From assembly GCF_014217785.1 (NCBI RefSeq), contig NZ_CP048814.1, positions 4,216,001 to 4,280,000 on the forward strand: a stretch of DNA of 64,000 bases. Direction: 5' to 3'. The notes beneath the pieces were generated by a model. That model was not told the DNA's origin. It did not search any database and saw nothing but the letters and a program-made list of their open reading frames with translations. A program made the position numbers and the translations under genes. Shown here piece by piece: positions 10,300 through 20,620 of this stretch. The stretch's first letter is position 1. The number at the start of each line of letters is the position of its first letter. The DNA comes from Rhodococcus triatomae. GTDB taxonomy: Bacteria; Actinomycetota; Actinomycetes; Mycobacteriales; Mycobacteriaceae.

Positions 10300-10426
10300 T
10301 GCCGACGCACCGTCCTCCTGCGCTCGTCCCGCCGGGTGCGGCCTGGATCGGCGTCGGGAGAAGGACTAGAGTTGCCGGGTAGAGTCCCGAATTTCCGACC
10401 GCAGTCCAGCAGTTGCAGGAGTCTTC

Positions 10427-10804
10427 ATGGCATCCGTCGCGACCGGCTACTTCCGCCGGCTGACGCGCAAGCTCACCGAGGACGTCGACCAACTCGACGC
10501 CGAGGAGATGGCCGAGTCGTCGAAGGCCGAGGGCGCGACCCAGGCCTGTGACTGCCGCAGGGGCGAGGAGGTCACGATGGTGGGTCGTCTCCGCAGCGTG
10601 GAGGCGCGCTCGACCACCGGCAGCACGGGTGTGGAAGCGGGCTTCTTCGACGGCACCGACGAGATCACGTTGGTCTGGATCGGTCGCAGGCGGATTCCCG
10701 GGCTCGAGACGGGCAAGCGCATCCTGGTCCGAGGCCGGGTGGGCGAGCGCGGCGGTCGCAAGGTGATCTTCAACCCGTACTACGAGTTGCGCGACGATTC
10801 CTGA
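10427..10804 (+). CDS. OB-fold nucleic acid-binding protein
   Basis: 125 residues. A helical N-terminus (FRRLTRKLTEDVDQLDAEEM) is followed by an OB-fold from about residue 45 (EVTMVGRLRSVEARS, ITLVWIGRRRIPGL, GKRILVRGRV). Homologue of Rv2694c by sequence type and position. ATG 10427 follows a CAGGAG site. Confidence 0.85.
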   Translation: MASVATGYFRRLTRKLTEDVDQLDAEEMAESSKAEGATQACDCRRGEEVTMVGRLRSVEARSTTGSTGVEAGFFDGTDEITLVWIGRRRIPGLETGKRILVRGRVGERGGRKVIFNPYYELRDDS

Positions 10805-10866
10805 CCCGGACCGGCGTCGGCACTCGCCGGTGAACGGCCCCACCTCCCGTATGGCACTCTCGAGGG

Positions 10867-11622
10867 GTGACCGAAACGAAGCAGCAGTCCATCCTCGAAC
10901 AGCTCGGTGGTTTCAGCGGGTTGGTGTATTCGACGGTGCCGATTCTGGTATTCGTGCCGGTCAACGCGATCTCGAATCTGACCGTGGCGATCTGGGCGGC
11001 ACTCGGGGTCGCGCTGGCCATCCTGCTGCTGCGGCTCTGGCGTCACGAACCGATCCAGCCCGCCATCTCCGGGTTCTTCGGGGTCGGAATCTCCGCGTTC
11101 ATCGCCTATCGCACCGGAGACGCCAAGGGCTACTTCCTCTTCGGAATCTTCACGTCCCTCGCGTACGGTGCGGTGTTCCTGATCTCCATCCTGGTGCGCT
11201 GGCCGCTGGTGGGTGTGATCTGGGGCTATCTCAACGGTTCGGGCAGCCTGTGGCGCAAGCACCGAGGCGCGCTGCGCGCCTACGACATCGCGACCGGGGC
11301 CTGGATGCTCGTCTTCGCCGCCCGCTATCTGGTGCAGTCGCAGCTCTACGACGCGGACTCGACGGGGTGGCTCGCGGTCGCCCGGATCGCGATGGGGTGG
11401 CCGCTGGCCGGGCTGGCGCTGCTGGTGACGATCTGGGCCGTGCGCCGAGCGGATCGCCTGGTCGAGCCCGGGCCTCGCGAGGACGACCAGGGCGATGCCC
11501 CGGACAGCGATGCCCCGGATGGCGAGGCACCGGACATCGATCGGGTGGAGCTCGATCAGGTGGAGGCAGGGGAGATCGCCCCGCGCTCCGACTCAGGGAG
11601 TCAGGCCGACCGCACGCCGTAG
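10867..11622 (+). CDS. DUF3159 membrane protein
   Basis: 251 residues with five or six transmembrane helices in the first 205 (for example VYSTVPILVFVPVNAIS and WPLAGLALLVTIWAV) and an acidic tail with PDSDAPDGEAPD repeats. Family DUF3159, homologue of Rv2693c. GTG 10867 is the start. The last 30 bases overlap the convergent trkA gene. Confidence 0.88.
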   Translation: MTETKQQSILEQLGGFSGLVYSTVPILVFVPVNAISNLTVAIWAALGVALAILLLRLWRHEPIQPAISGFFGVGISAFIAYRTGDAKGYFLFGIFTSLAYGAVFLISILVRWPLVGVIWGYLNGSGSLWRKHRGALRAYDIATGAWMLVFAARYLVQSQLYDADSTGWLAVARIAMGWPLAGLALLVTIWAVRRADRLVEPGPREDDQGDAPDSDAPDGEAPDIDRVELDQVEAGEIAPRSDSGSQADRTP

Positions 11623-12255
11623 ATCGTCCTCGACCTCCGCGGACGCGACGAACAACAACTCGTCGCCGCCCTCGAGCGGATCGTCCGGCTGCGGCACGAT
11701 CACCCGGCCGCCGCGCAGGATGGTGACCAGAGCCGAATCGCGGGGAAGGTCGAACTTGCGTACCGGTTTGCCCGCGAGCGGGGTGTTGTCCGGCAGGGTC
11801 ACCTCCACGAGGTTGGCGTTGCCCTGCCGCAGGGTCATCAGCCGGACCAGGTCGCCGACCGACACCGCTTCCTCCACGAGAGAGGCGAGCATGCGTGGCG
11901 TGGAGACTGCCACGTCGACGCCCCACGACTCGTCGAAGAGCCACTCGTTGCGCGGGTCGTTGACCCGGGCCACCACCCGCCGCACCCCGAACTCGGTTTT
12001 CGCCAGCAGGCTCAGGACGAGATTGGCCTTGTCGTCCCCGGTCGCCGAGATGACCACCTCGTAGGTCTGGAGTTCGGCGGCCTCGAGCAGACTGAGCTCG
12101 CACGCATCGCCGTGAACCCAGGTCGCGTCGGGGACGGACTCGGGTTCGACGTGTTCGAGCTTGCGCTCGACGAGCATGACCTCGTGGTTGCTCCGGACCA
12201 GTTCGCGGGCGATCGAGCGGCCGACCGCTCCGGCACCGGCAACGGCGACTCTCAT
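11593..12255 (-). CDS. trkA: TrkA-type potassium uptake regulatory protein (CeoC-like)
   Basis: 220-residue RCK protein. The N-terminal NAD-binding Rossmann motif reads VAVAGAGAVGRSIARELV (residues 3-20), followed by a TrkA-C domain (NLVEVTLPDNTPLAGKPV onward). It gates K+ uptake at the membrane. Second gene of a tandem trkA pair, 69 bp after the partner gene, as in the Rv2691-Rv2692 pair. Confidence 0.93.
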   Translation of the reverse strand: MRVAVAGAGAVGRSIARELVRSNHEVMLVERKLEHVEPESVPDATWVHGDACELSLLEAAELQTYEVVISATGDDKANLVLSLLAKTEFGVRRVVARVNDPRNEWLFDESWGVDVAVSTPRMLASLVEEAVSVGDLVRLMTLRQGNANLVEVTLPDNTPLAGKPVRKFDLPRDSALVTILRGGRVIVPQPDDPLEGGDELLFVASAEVEDDLRRAVGLTP

Positions 12256-12324
12256 CGGGCACTTCCGTTCGGGTAGGTGATCGGCGTCGGGGGCAGGGAC
12301 GTTCGGCTCCTCATCGAGGGCTCC

Positions 12325-12999
12325 TCACCGTTCCCGATCGGGCGGTGGATGCCCGGCCAGTGCCACTGCCTCGGCGACGGTGCCGGAGACGGCGGCGACG
12401 TACACCTGGTCGTCCGCCTGGACGACGGTCTTCGCCGTGGGGAGTACCCCGGTGCCGAACCGGATGAGGAAGGCGACGCGGGAGCCGGTGGCGGCCTCGA
12501 GTTCGGTGACGGGCCGGCCGGCCCAGTCCTCGTGGAGCGGGAGTTCGGTGACCGCGACGGTGCCCGAAGGGTCACGCCACTTGGCGAGTTCGCCGTCCTG
12601 AGTGAGGGTGTGCAGGAAACGATCCGTGGACCACGGGACCGTCGCGACGGTCGGTATGCCGAGCCGTTCGTAGACCGCGGCACGTTTCGCGTCGTAGATC
12701 CTGGCGACCACCTTGTCGACTCCGAACGTCTCGCGCGCGACGCGGGCCGCGATGATGTTGGAGTTGTCGCCGGAGGAGACCGCCGCGAAGGCATCGGCGC
12801 GCTCGATCCCGGCGCGAGTGAGCACGTCCCGGTCGAACCCCATGCCGACCACGGTGGTGCCGGCGAAGTCGGCGTCCAGACGCCGGAAGGCACCCGGCTC
12901 CCGGTCGATCACGGCGACGTCGTGTCCGAGCCGCGACAGTGAACCGGCGAGCGAGGATCCGACCCGTCCACACCCCATGATCACCACGTACACCCGCAC
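12325..12999 (-). CDS. trkA: TrkA-type potassium uptake regulatory protein (CeoB-like)
   Basis: 224-residue RCK protein, first gene of the pair. GTG 12999 gives VRVYVVIMGCGRVGSSLAGS, with the GxGxxG dinucleotide-binding motif at the usual position, and a C-terminal TrkA-C domain. An upstream extension of the frame to 13143 lacks similarity and would run into the divergent permease promoter. Confidence 0.93.
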   Translation of the reverse strand: MRVYVVIMGCGRVGSSLAGSLSRLGHDVAVIDREPGAFRRLDADFAGTTVVGMGFDRDVLTRAGIERADAFAAVSSGDNSNIIAARVARETFGVDKVVARIYDAKRAAVYERLGIPTVATVPWSTDRFLHTLTQDGELAKWRDPSGTVAVTELPLHEDWAGRPVTELEAATGSRVAFLIRFGTGVLPTAKTVVQADDQVYVAAVSGTVAEAVALAGHPPPDRER

Positions 13000-13209
13000 A
13001 CTCCTGTTCGTCGAGCGCGCCCCGGTGTGTCGCGAAGCGCCCGGGCAACGCCCGGACGGACACCCGGCGGCATCGCGGTGACCCGTCGCGGGACACCGAA
13101 TCGACACGCTACATCGATCATCCCCGAGAGCAAGCCGGGCCAAGCGGCTATTTCGGGCAGTCGGTGCCTCTCGGTGATACGCGGGGCGACGACGGCATAC
13201 GCTTTGGCG

Positions 13210-15204
13210 GTGTCAAAGCTGTCGACCGCTGCCAAGCGGCTGTTGCTGGGCCGTCCGTTCCGGAGCGACACGCTCGGGCACACGCTGCTGCCGAAACGGA
13301 TCGCCCTACCCGTGTTCGCGTCGGACGCGATGTCCTCCGTCGCGTACGCACCGGAGGAGATATTCCTCGTGCTGTCCGTCGCGGGCATCTCGGCGTACGC
13401 GTTCTCGCCGTGGATCGGGCTGGCCGTCGCCGTCGTGATGGCCGTGGTCGTCGCCAGCTACCGGCAGAACGTACGGGCGTATCCGTCCGGCGGCGGCGAC
13501 TACGAGGTGGCGACGGTCAATCTGGGCCCCAATGCCGGACTCACGGTGGCGAGTGCCCTGATGGTCGACTACGTGCTGACCGTCGCCGTGTCCATCTCCG
13601 CGGCGGCATCCAACATCGGGTCGGCGCTGCCCTTCGTGGCCGAGCACAAGGTGCTCTTCGCGGTGGCGGCGATCGCCTTGCTCACCGCGATCAACCTGCG
13701 CGGAGTCCGGGAGTCGGGGAGCGCGTTCGCGATTCCCACCTATGCGTTCGTCGTCGGGATGGTCGCGATGCTCGGCTGGGGCCTGATCCGGACCTACGTG
13801 CTCGGCGAGGATCTGCGCGCGGAGTCGGCCTCGTTCGAACTCGTGGCGGAGGATTCACACCTCTACGGCGTCGCGCTGGCCTTCCTGGTGGCTCGTGCGT
13901 TCTCCTCCGGATGCGCGGCGCTCACCGGCGTGGAAGCGATCAGCAACGGGGTTCCGGCATTCCGCAAGCCGAAGGCGCGCAACGCCGCAACCACACTCCT
14001 GATGCTCGGCACCGTCGCGATCGTGTTCCTGATGGGGATCATCGTGCTGGCGCAGAAGATCGGCGTCGTCTATGCCCACGACCCGGCGGCGCAACTGGCC
14101 GGGGCGCCGGAGGGCTACCAGCAGAAGACGCTCATCGCGCAGATCGCGGAGACGGTGTTCGACGGCTTTCCCGCCGGGTTCTTCTTCATCACCGTCGCCA
14201 CCGCACTGATCCTCGTCTTCGCGGCGAACACCGCCTTCAACGGCTTCCCGGTCCTGGGATCGGTTCTCGCGCAGGATCGCTACCTGCCGCGCCAGTTGCA
14301 CACCCGCGGCGACCGGCTCGCCTTCAGCAACGGCATCCTGTTCCTCTCGGGCGCCGCGATCGCACTGGTCGTGGTGTTCGGCGCCGAGGTGACCAAGCTC
14401 ATTCAGCTCTACATCGTGGGCGTGTTCGTGTCGTTCGTCCTCAGCCAGACCGGGATGATCCGGCACTGGACGCGGCACCTGGAGGGCGAACGCGACCCGG
14501 TTGCCCGGCGCCGGATGAAGCGTTCACGGATGATCAACGGGACCGGGCTGGCGATGACGGCGGTGGTCCTGATCATCGTGTTGATCACCAAATTCGTCAT
14601 GGGGGCCTGGATCGCGATCGCCGCGATGGCCGCGATCTTCGTGCTGATGCGCTCGATCCGCAGGCACTACGACAGCGTCGCCGCCGAACTCGAGGCGCAG
14701 GAGTGGGACGGCGTGCTCCCCAGCCGGACCCACTCGATCGTCCTCGTGTCGAAGCTGCACATGCCGACCCGCCGGGCACTCGCGTACGCGCGCGCCACCC
14801 GGCCGGACACGCTCGAGGCGATCACCGTCAACGTCGACGAGCCGGACACCCGGGCGCTGGTGCGGGAATGGGAGCGCAGCGACATCGCGGTACCGCTGAA
14901 GGTGATCGAGTCCCCGTACCGCGAGATCACCAAACCGGTCCTCGAGTACGTGCGGCGGGTGCGCCGTGATTCGCCGCGAGACGTGGTCACCGTGTTCATC
15001 CCGGAATACGTGGTGGGACACTGGTGGGAGCAGGTCCTGCACAACCAGAGCGCGCTGCGGCTCAAGAGCCGGCTGCTCTTCCAGCCGGGAGTGATGGTGA
15101 CCAGTGTTCCGTGGCAGCTGAATTCGTCGGAGCACACCCGGCCGACGGACCCGCGGAATCTGCCCGGCGCCACTCGACGTGGCGTCGGAACCGACGACAA
15201 GTGA
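13210..15204 (+). CDS. APC-family amino acid/K+-type permease
   Basis: 664-residue transporter, homologue of Rv2690c. About twelve transmembrane helices occupy residues 45-490. The unwound helix 1 region follows RIALPVFASDAMSSVAYAPE, typical of this KUP/APC-like group. A soluble domain of about 170 residues follows. GTG 13210 gives the conserved MSKLSTAAKRLLLGRP start. It is divergent from the trkA pair, consistent with shared ion or amino-acid transport control, though the substrate is not known. Confidence 0.9.
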   Translation: MSKLSTAAKRLLLGRPFRSDTLGHTLLPKRIALPVFASDAMSSVAYAPEEIFLVLSVAGISAYAFSPWIGLAVAVVMAVVVASYRQNVRAYPSGGGDYEVATVNLGPNAGLTVASALMVDYVLTVAVSISAAASNIGSALPFVAEHKVLFAVAAIALLTAINLRGVRESGSAFAIPTYAFVVGMVAMLGWGLIRTYVLGEDLRAESASFELVAEDSHLYGVALAFLVARAFSSGCAALTGVEAISNGVPAFRKPKARNAATTLLMLGTVAIVFLMGIIVLAQKIGVVYAHDPAAQLAGAPEGYQQKTLIAQIAETVFDGFPAGFFFITVATALILVFAANTAFNGFPVLGSVLAQDRYLPRQLHTRGDRLAFSNGILFLSGAAIALVVVFGAEVTKLIQLYIVGVFVSFVLSQTGMIRHWTRHLEGERDPVARRRMKRSRMINGTGLAMTAVVLIIVLITKFVMGAWIAIAAMAAIFVLMRSIRRHYDSVAAELEAQEWDGVLPSRTHSIVLVSKLHMPTRRALAYARATRPDTLEAITVNVDEPDTRALVREWERSDIAVPLKVIESPYREITKPVLEYVRRVRRDSPRDVVTVFIPEYVVGHWWEQVLHNQSALRLKSRLLFQPGVMVTSVPWQLNSSEHTRPTDPRNLPGATRRGVGTDDK

Positions 15205-15214
15205 CGAGTGACGT

Positions 15215-16501
15215 GTGAGCGAGAACTGGACCGGCCGAACCTTCGAGGCCGACCTCGGCCGACCCGGGCACGGCGGATTCGTGGTGGCCAGGCACGACGG
15301 CCGGGTCGTGTTCGTCCGGCACGGGCTGCCGGGGGAACGGGTCCGGGTACGGGTGACCGAGGACCGCGGTGGTTCGTTCGCCCGCGCGGACGCCGTCGAG
15401 GTGCTGGACCCGTCTCCGCTCCGGATCGATCCGCTGTGTCCGGTGTCCGGGCCCGGCGGCGCCGGATGCTGTGACTTCTCGCACGCCGCACTGTCCCTCC
15501 AGCGGGAGATGAAGGCCGAGGTCGTCGCCGAGCAATTGCGTCGAGTGGCCGGAATCGATCGTGCCGTGCCGGTGGAGGAACTGCCCGGGACCGGAACCGG
15601 TACGGGGTGGCGCACCCGCGTGCGGCTCGCCGTGGACGGGGACGGGCGCCCCGGGTACCACGGCTACCGGTCCGCGGACATCGTCACGGATCTACGGTGC
15701 CCGCAGATCGTGTCGTCGGCGTACGACGGACTCGACGACCACTCGTGGAGGCCGGGGAGCGAATTGCAGGTCGTGGTCGACGACGACGGTGCCCGGCACG
15801 TCGTGGAGATCGCCGCACCGAAGATGTCCCGGACGGGTCGGGCGAGCCGGGGCCGTCGCGGCGCGACGGCGCGGCGTGCGGCCGGATCGGCTCCCCGGCG
15901 CGAACGAGTGGTGAGCGGATCGGGCCGGGCCGTCGAGCGTGTCGGTGGCCGCCGGTGGGAGCTGTCCGCCACCGGCTTCTGGCAGGCCCACCGGTCCGCC
16001 GCCGAGACCTACTCGACGGTGGTGCGGGAATGGGCGCGCCCCGACCCGGGCGCGCACGTGTGGGACCTGTACGGCGGGGTCGGGGTGTTCGCCGCAGTGG
16101 TGGCCGGGGACGTCGGGCCGGGCGGCCGGATCGACTCGGTGGAGTTCTCCGCGACGGCGGTGCGCGACGGTGCCGCGGCACTCGCGGACGCGCCTCAGGT
16201 GCACTTCCACGCTGCCCGGGTGGAGCGGGCCATCGCCGAACTCGCCCCGAATCCGCAGGTGGTGATTCTCGACCCGCCCCGATCGGGTGCGGGCAAGGAG
16301 GTCGTCGCGGCAGTGTCGGCGGCAGGCCCGCAGCGGATCGTGCACGTCGGGTGTGATCCGGCGTCGTTCGCCCGCGATCTCGCCCTGTACTCCGGACACG
16401 GCTACCACCTCGACCAGGTGCGTGCCTTCGACGCGTTTCCGCTCACGCATCACGTCGAGTGCCTGGCACTGCTCGTCCGCGGGGACGGCTCCGGCGGGTA
16501 G
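15215..16501 (+). CDS. TRAM-domain class I RNA methyltransferase (TrmA/RumA-like)
   Basis: 428 residues. An N-terminal TRAM domain (about 1-60) is followed by a Cys-rich segment (CPVSGPGGAGCC) and a SAM-binding domain (VWDLYGGVGVFAAVVA, ILDPPRSGAGKE). The catalytic cysteine lies in HVGCDPASFARDLALY. This is the uracil-5-methyltransferase architecture, homologue of Rv2689c. GTG 15215 lies 10 bp after the permease stop, so the two are probably one operon. Confidence 0.92.
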   Translation: MSENWTGRTFEADLGRPGHGGFVVARHDGRVVFVRHGLPGERVRVRVTEDRGGSFARADAVEVLDPSPLRIDPLCPVSGPGGAGCCDFSHAALSLQREMKAEVVAEQLRRVAGIDRAVPVEELPGTGTGTGWRTRVRLAVDGDGRPGYHGYRSADIVTDLRCPQIVSSAYDGLDDHSWRPGSELQVVVDDDGARHVVEIAAPKMSRTGRASRGRRGATARRAAGSAPRRERVVSGSGRAVERVGGRRWELSATGFWQAHRSAAETYSTVVREWARPDPGAHVWDLYGGVGVFAAVVAGDVGPGGRIDSVEFSATAVRDGAAALADAPQVHFHAARVERAIAELAPNPQVVILDPPRSGAGKEVVAAVSAAGPQRIVHVGCDPASFARDLALYSGHGYHLDQVRAFDAFPLTHHVECLALLVRGDGSGG

Positions 16502-16514
16502 GTCGCCGGAGCCG
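16486..16514. terminator. Hairpin between convergent genes
   Basis: Perfect 11-bp stem (CGGCTCCGGCG at 16486-16496 with its complement at 16504-16514). The loop contains the methyltransferase stop codon. It stands between convergent genes and probably terminates both. Confidence 0.65.
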
Positions 16515-16544
16515 CCCCAGCCCTCAGGACTGTGGCCGGGCCTT

Positions 16545-17381
16545 TCAGGACTTGCGGTTGTACAGACGCATCGTCAGCGGGCCGAAGACGACGACGAAGC
16601 CCGCGCACCATCCGAGTACCAGCGTCAGCTGGTCGAGCTCGAGACTGCCGGCCATGAGTCCGCGGATCGTGGTGACCAGGCTGCTGATCGGATTGACGTT
16701 CACGAACGACTGCAACCAGCCGGGCATGGTTGCCGGATCGACGAAGATGTTGCTGGCGAACGTGAGTGGGAACAGGATGAACATCGAGACGCCCATCACC
16801 GCCTGCTCGGTGCGCATCAGCATCGCGAACATGGTCCAGATCCAGGACATGCTGAACGAGAACAGCAGCAACAGCGCGATCGAGGCGACCACACCGACGA
16901 GGCCGCCGTCGGGGCGGAACCCGAGGATCAGCCCCAGCACCATCACGATGATCGACGCGATGGTGTAGCGCACGACGTCGCCGAACAGCGCACCGACCAG
17001 GGGCGCGGGCCGCCAGATCGGCAGCGAACGGAACCGGTCGAACACGCCCTTCTCGATGTCCTTGTTGAGCGTCAGCCCGGTGTACATCGTGATCATGACG
17101 ACGGTCTGCACCAGGATGCCCGGGATGAGGAACTGCACGTACGCGTCGGTCGAGCCCGCGAGCGCGCCGCCGAACAGGTACGTGAACATCAGCGTGAACA
17201 TGATCGGGAACATCGTCACGTCGAACAGCTGCTCGGGGACGTGCTTGATCTTGAGCAGTGCCCGCCAGCCGAACGAGAGCGACGTCGACAGCCAGGACGG
17301 CGGTGTCGGACGAGGCGCGTCGATGCGGAGGACGTCGGCGACCGCAGTGGGGGAGGCCGTGGACACGTCGGTCGTGGTCAT
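16545..17381 (-). CDS. ABC-2 type export permease (DrrB-like)
   Basis: 278-residue permease with six transmembrane helices of the ABC-2/DrrB daunorubicin-resistance family ([18 protein letters not shown] early, [12 protein letters not shown] in the middle loop). It starts at ATG 17381, overlapping the stop of the ATPase gene by four bases, so the two form one exporter. Position matches the Rv2686c-Rv2688c antibiotic-transport cluster, but the substrate is unknown. Confidence 0.92.
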   Translation of the reverse strand: MTTTDVSTASPTAVADVLRIDAPRPTPPSWLSTSLSFGWRALLKIKHVPEQLFDVTMFPIMFTLMFTYLFGGALAGSTDAYVQFLIPGILVQTVVMITMYTGLTLNKDIEKGVFDRFRSLPIWRPAPLVGALFGDVVRYTIASIIVMVLGLILGFRPDGGLVGVVASIALLLLFSFSMSWIWTMFAMLMRTEQAVMGVSMFILFPLTFASNIFVDPATMPGWLQSFVNVNPISSLVTTIRGLMAGSLELDQLTLVLGWCAGFVVVFGPLTMRLYNRKS

Positions 17382-18339
17382 GATGCGTTCTCCTCGGTGG
17401 GACGGCCGGTGAGGGCGAGGAACACCTCGTCGAGACTCGGCTGCCCGAGTGCGAAGGTGCTCACGCCGATCCCGGCGTCGTGCAGAGCGGGTAGGGCACG
17501 GGCGACGCGTTCCGGGTCGTCGGTGCGGGCGGTGAGAGCGAACGGGTCCGGCTCCTCGGTGACCGGTACGGCGAGGATCTCGCGCAGTACCGTCGCCGCC
17601 GTCGCGCGTGAGGTGACGTCGTCGACCCGGACGTGCAGCGATCCGGACCCGAGCGAGGCCTTGAGCTCGCCGGTGGTGCCCTCGGCGATGACCTTTCCGT
17701 GGTCGATGACCGCGAGCCGATCGGCGAGCTGGTCCGCTTCGTCGAGATACTGGGTGGTGAGGAGAACCGTCGTGCCGCCGGCCACCAGGGCGCGGACGAT
17801 CTCCCAGACCTGGTTGCGGCTGCGGGGATCCAGACCGGTGGTCGGTTCGTCCAGGAAGATCAGCTCCGGCGTGACGATGATCGAGGCCGCGATGTCGAGC
17901 CGCCTGCGCATGCCGCCGGAGTAGTTCTTCACCTGCCGCGTGCCCGCGTCCTCGAGTCCGAAGGCATGCAGGAGCTGGTCGCCGCGCTGGCGTGCGGCGG
18001 CGCGGGAGTACCCGTACAGCCTCCCGAGGAGGGTGAGGTTCTCCGTGCCGGTGAGGTCCTCGTCGAGGGAGGCGAACTGGCCGGTGAGGGCGACTTTGCC
18101 CCGGACGGCCTCCGGTTCGGTCGCGACATCGTGCCCCAGCACCGTGGCCCGGCCGCCGTCGATCGGCAGCAGGGTGGCCAGCATCCGGATCGCGGTGGTC
18201 TTTCCGGCGCCGTTGGGCCCGAGGACGCCGTACACGCCGCCGAGCGGGACGGACAGGTTCAATCCGTCGACGGCGGTGTTGGAGCCGAACTGCTTGACCA
18301 GAGATTCGGTGTCAATGGCGAGCTGTTGGCGCTCTGACA
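17378..18339 (-). CDS. ABC exporter ATP-binding protein (DrrA-like)
   Basis: 320-residue ATPase. Walker [13 protein letters not shown], signature [15 protein letters not shown], Walker [17 protein letters not shown] and the H-loop region are intact, and a DrrA-type C-terminal domain follows. ATG 18339 gives [14 protein letters not shown]. It pairs with the overlapping permease. Confidence 0.95.
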
Positions 18340-18645
18340 TGGGAGCCCTTTCCGTGTGGTGGGGTGCGTGCGACCCGAGACGAGTGGTGGGTGCGTGCGA
18401 CCCGTGACGAGCGTTCGACCCGCGACGACCAGGATGTCGGATCCACGCCGCGCCGTCATCCGATTTTCCTGCCGTCCCGCGATCGTCCTGCCGTTCTGCG
18501 TGTCTCGCCGTTCTGCCTGTCCCGGACGTGCACGCACGAGTGTGCACGCAGATACCGACAAGGATCGCGCGCAGAACTCATCGCTCGTGCTCGCGCACGC
18601 CGCCTGCCCGCCCCGATGCCTGCCTGCCCCGCTGCCCGGAGGCTG
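18340..18645. other. Intergenic region with short direct repeats
   Basis: 306 bp between the DrrA-like start and the glutaminase stop. It contains two copies of GTGCGTGCGACCCG followed by (A/T)GACGAG (18363-18408), a third partial copy, and repeated GCCGTTCTGC units. It includes the promoter of the exporter operon. No gene seen. Confidence 0.5.
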
Positions 18646-20472
18646 CTAGCGCAGCGGCCCCACCCCGGAGCGCACCACCGAGCGCAGCGCCAGGTCGAGT
18701 TGTTCGTACGCCCCGGCGGCCAGCCGCTGGAGCAGAGCCACCTCGAGGTCCGGTCGATGTGCGGCGATGTCGTCGTACACCTGCGGAGACAGGACCGCCG
18801 CTGTGACCTCGGTGTCGGCCCGCATGTCGTGGAGCCAGGGGGTGCGGAGGATCAGGGGCATCTCACCGAAGCTCATCCCGGCGGAGAGCGTCATGATGCG
18901 GTGTACGACTCCGTGGGCATCGGTGACCGTGCTGCTCACCCGCCCCGAGAGAATCAGGAACAGGCCCGACGGGGGAGTGCCCCGTGCGGCGATGCAGTCG
19001 TCGCGGTGGAACCGGACGGTGTCGAGAACCTCCTCCAGGAGGGTCCGCTGCGGCTCGCCCAGCGCCGCGAGCATCGGATGCTCCGAGAGCGCGATCTGCT
19101 GCCTCGCGTCGGCCTCGGGCCCGTGCAGCTCGAGGAGGACGTCCTCGCACCACTGCAGCGCGCTGTCGAGGTCGACGAACACGCGGCCGCCCCTGCCGGT
19201 GAGATCGGAGGCGGATTCGCCGAGCAGTCCGTCCGGATCGACGAGTGCCACCCCGCACCCCTGGGCGGCCAGGTCCGAACGCGCCGCGGCGAGCATCGTC
19301 GCGGCGACGTCGCCGACGTCGTCGACGCGACGGACGTCGATGACCACTGCCTCGAGGAACGACTCGGCGTTCGCCATCTCGCGCACGGCGGCCTCCGCCC
19401 CGGCGAAGAGCAGATCGCCGTGGAGTTCGTAGACGCGACTGTGATAGCCGACCTCGTCGAGCAGCGCTCGTTCCGCGGCGGGCCTGCGCATGCGAGAGGG
19501 GGCCTCGGCCACCGTGTAGCGCGCCCGCACGGACGAGCGCGAGGCGCGGGTGACATGCAGGAAGTGCAGTTCCAGCTCGCGGGACAGGGCCCGGCAGGCC
19601 TGCACGCCACGCACGCTGTTCCCGTGCCGGTCCAGCCGCGGCGAGTACACCGCGATCCCGATCTGACCGGGCAGGACGGCGACGATGCCGCCGCCGACGC
19701 CGCTCTTGGCCGGTAGGCCCACGTCGGCGAGCCATTCGCCGGCCGCGTCGTACATCCCGCAGGTCGCCATGACGCTGAGCACCTGCTCGACGAGATCCGA
19801 GTCGAGAACCGTGGCCGACGTCACGGGGTTGACGCCGTTGTTCGCGAGGGTGGCCGCCATGAGGCTCAGGTCCCGGCACGTGACGTCGATCGAACACTGG
19901 CGGAAGTAGAGGTCCACCGCATCGTCCGGGTCCTCGGTGATGATGTCGAACGAGCGGAGCATGTGGCCGATCGCACGATTGCGGTGACCGGTGCGGGCCT
20001 CCGAGGCGTACACGGCCTTGTTGAAGTCGAGCTCGCGTCCGGCGTATGCCGAGTACGCCGCGCGGATGCGCCGGAACCGGTCGGCCGGGTCGGCCCCGGC
20101 GACGAGGGAGGCGGCCGTGATGGCACCCGCGTTGATCATCGGGTTGCGGGGACGTTCGGTCTGCGGATCGAGGCTGATCTCGTTGAACGGCTCACCGGAG
20201 GGCTCGACGTCGATCTTCTCGCCGACGGCCACCCGCCCGCGGTCCGCGAGTGCGAGTGCATAGGTGAACGGCTTCGAGATCGACTGGATGGTGAACGGGC
20301 TGCGGGTGTCGCCGCGCTCGTAGACGTATCCGTCGACCGTCGCGATGCAGATACCGAACGAATCGGCGGGGACGGCCGCCAGCTCGGGGATGTATCCGGC
20401 GACCTCGCCGTCGTGGTTGTCGAGTGCGTCCCGATAGACCCTGTCGATCAGGGTGTCGACCACGTTGCCCAT
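18646..20472 (-). CDS. glsA: Glutaminase fused to STAS and cyclic-nucleotide-binding domains
   Basis: 608 residues. Residues 1-305 are a serine-dependent beta-lactamase-fold glutaminase: the catalytic SISK lies in FTIQSISKPFTYALA, with later NPMINAGAI and SGVGGGI motifs. A STAS-like domain follows (about 350-450), then a cNMP-binding domain (about 470-580, GLFLILSGRVSSTV and GMSFGEMPLI). Glutaminase-STAS-cNMP fusions occur in actinobacteria. The C-terminal parts suggest control of glutamine hydrolysis by a nucleotide or partner. ATG 20472 is used. It is divergent from dxs. Confidence 0.92.
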   Translation of the reverse strand: MGNVVDTLIDRVYRDALDNHDGEVAGYIPELAAVPADSFGICIATVDGYVYERGDTRSPFTIQSISKPFTYALALADRGRVAVGEKIDVEPSGEPFNEISLDPQTERPRNPMINAGAITAASLVAGADPADRFRRIRAAYSAYAGRELDFNKAVYASEARTGHRNRAIGHMLRSFDIITEDPDDAVDLYFRQCSIDVTCRDLSLMAATLANNGVNPVTSATVLDSDLVEQVLSVMATCGMYDAAGEWLADVGLPAKSGVGGGIVAVLPGQIGIAVYSPRLDRHGNSVRGVQACRALSRELELHFLHVTRASRSSVRARYTVAEAPSRMRRPAAERALLDEVGYHSRVYELHGDLLFAGAEAAVREMANAESFLEAVVIDVRRVDDVGDVAATMLAAARSDLAAQGCGVALVDPDGLLGESASDLTGRGGRVFVDLDSALQWCEDVLLELHGPEADARQQIALSEHPMLAALGEPQRTLLEEVLDTVRFHRDDCIAARGTPPSGLFLILSGRVSSTVTDAHGVVHRIMTLSAGMSFGEMPLILRTPWLHDMRADTEVTAAVLSPQVYDDIAAHRPDLEVALLQRLAAGAYEQLDLALRSVVRSGVGPLR

Positions 20473-20620
20473 GGGTCCGACCCTAAGGTGTGACCCGCTT
20501 CGCCGGGCCCGATGCGACTGCGTTTCGGTCGCCGGTGGGATCGGCTCGTAGACTGGATGCACTGTCGACTGTCGGCGGGAGCAAGTGCGTGTGGCTTGCG
20601 TGACGGAGGGAGCGATCTCG

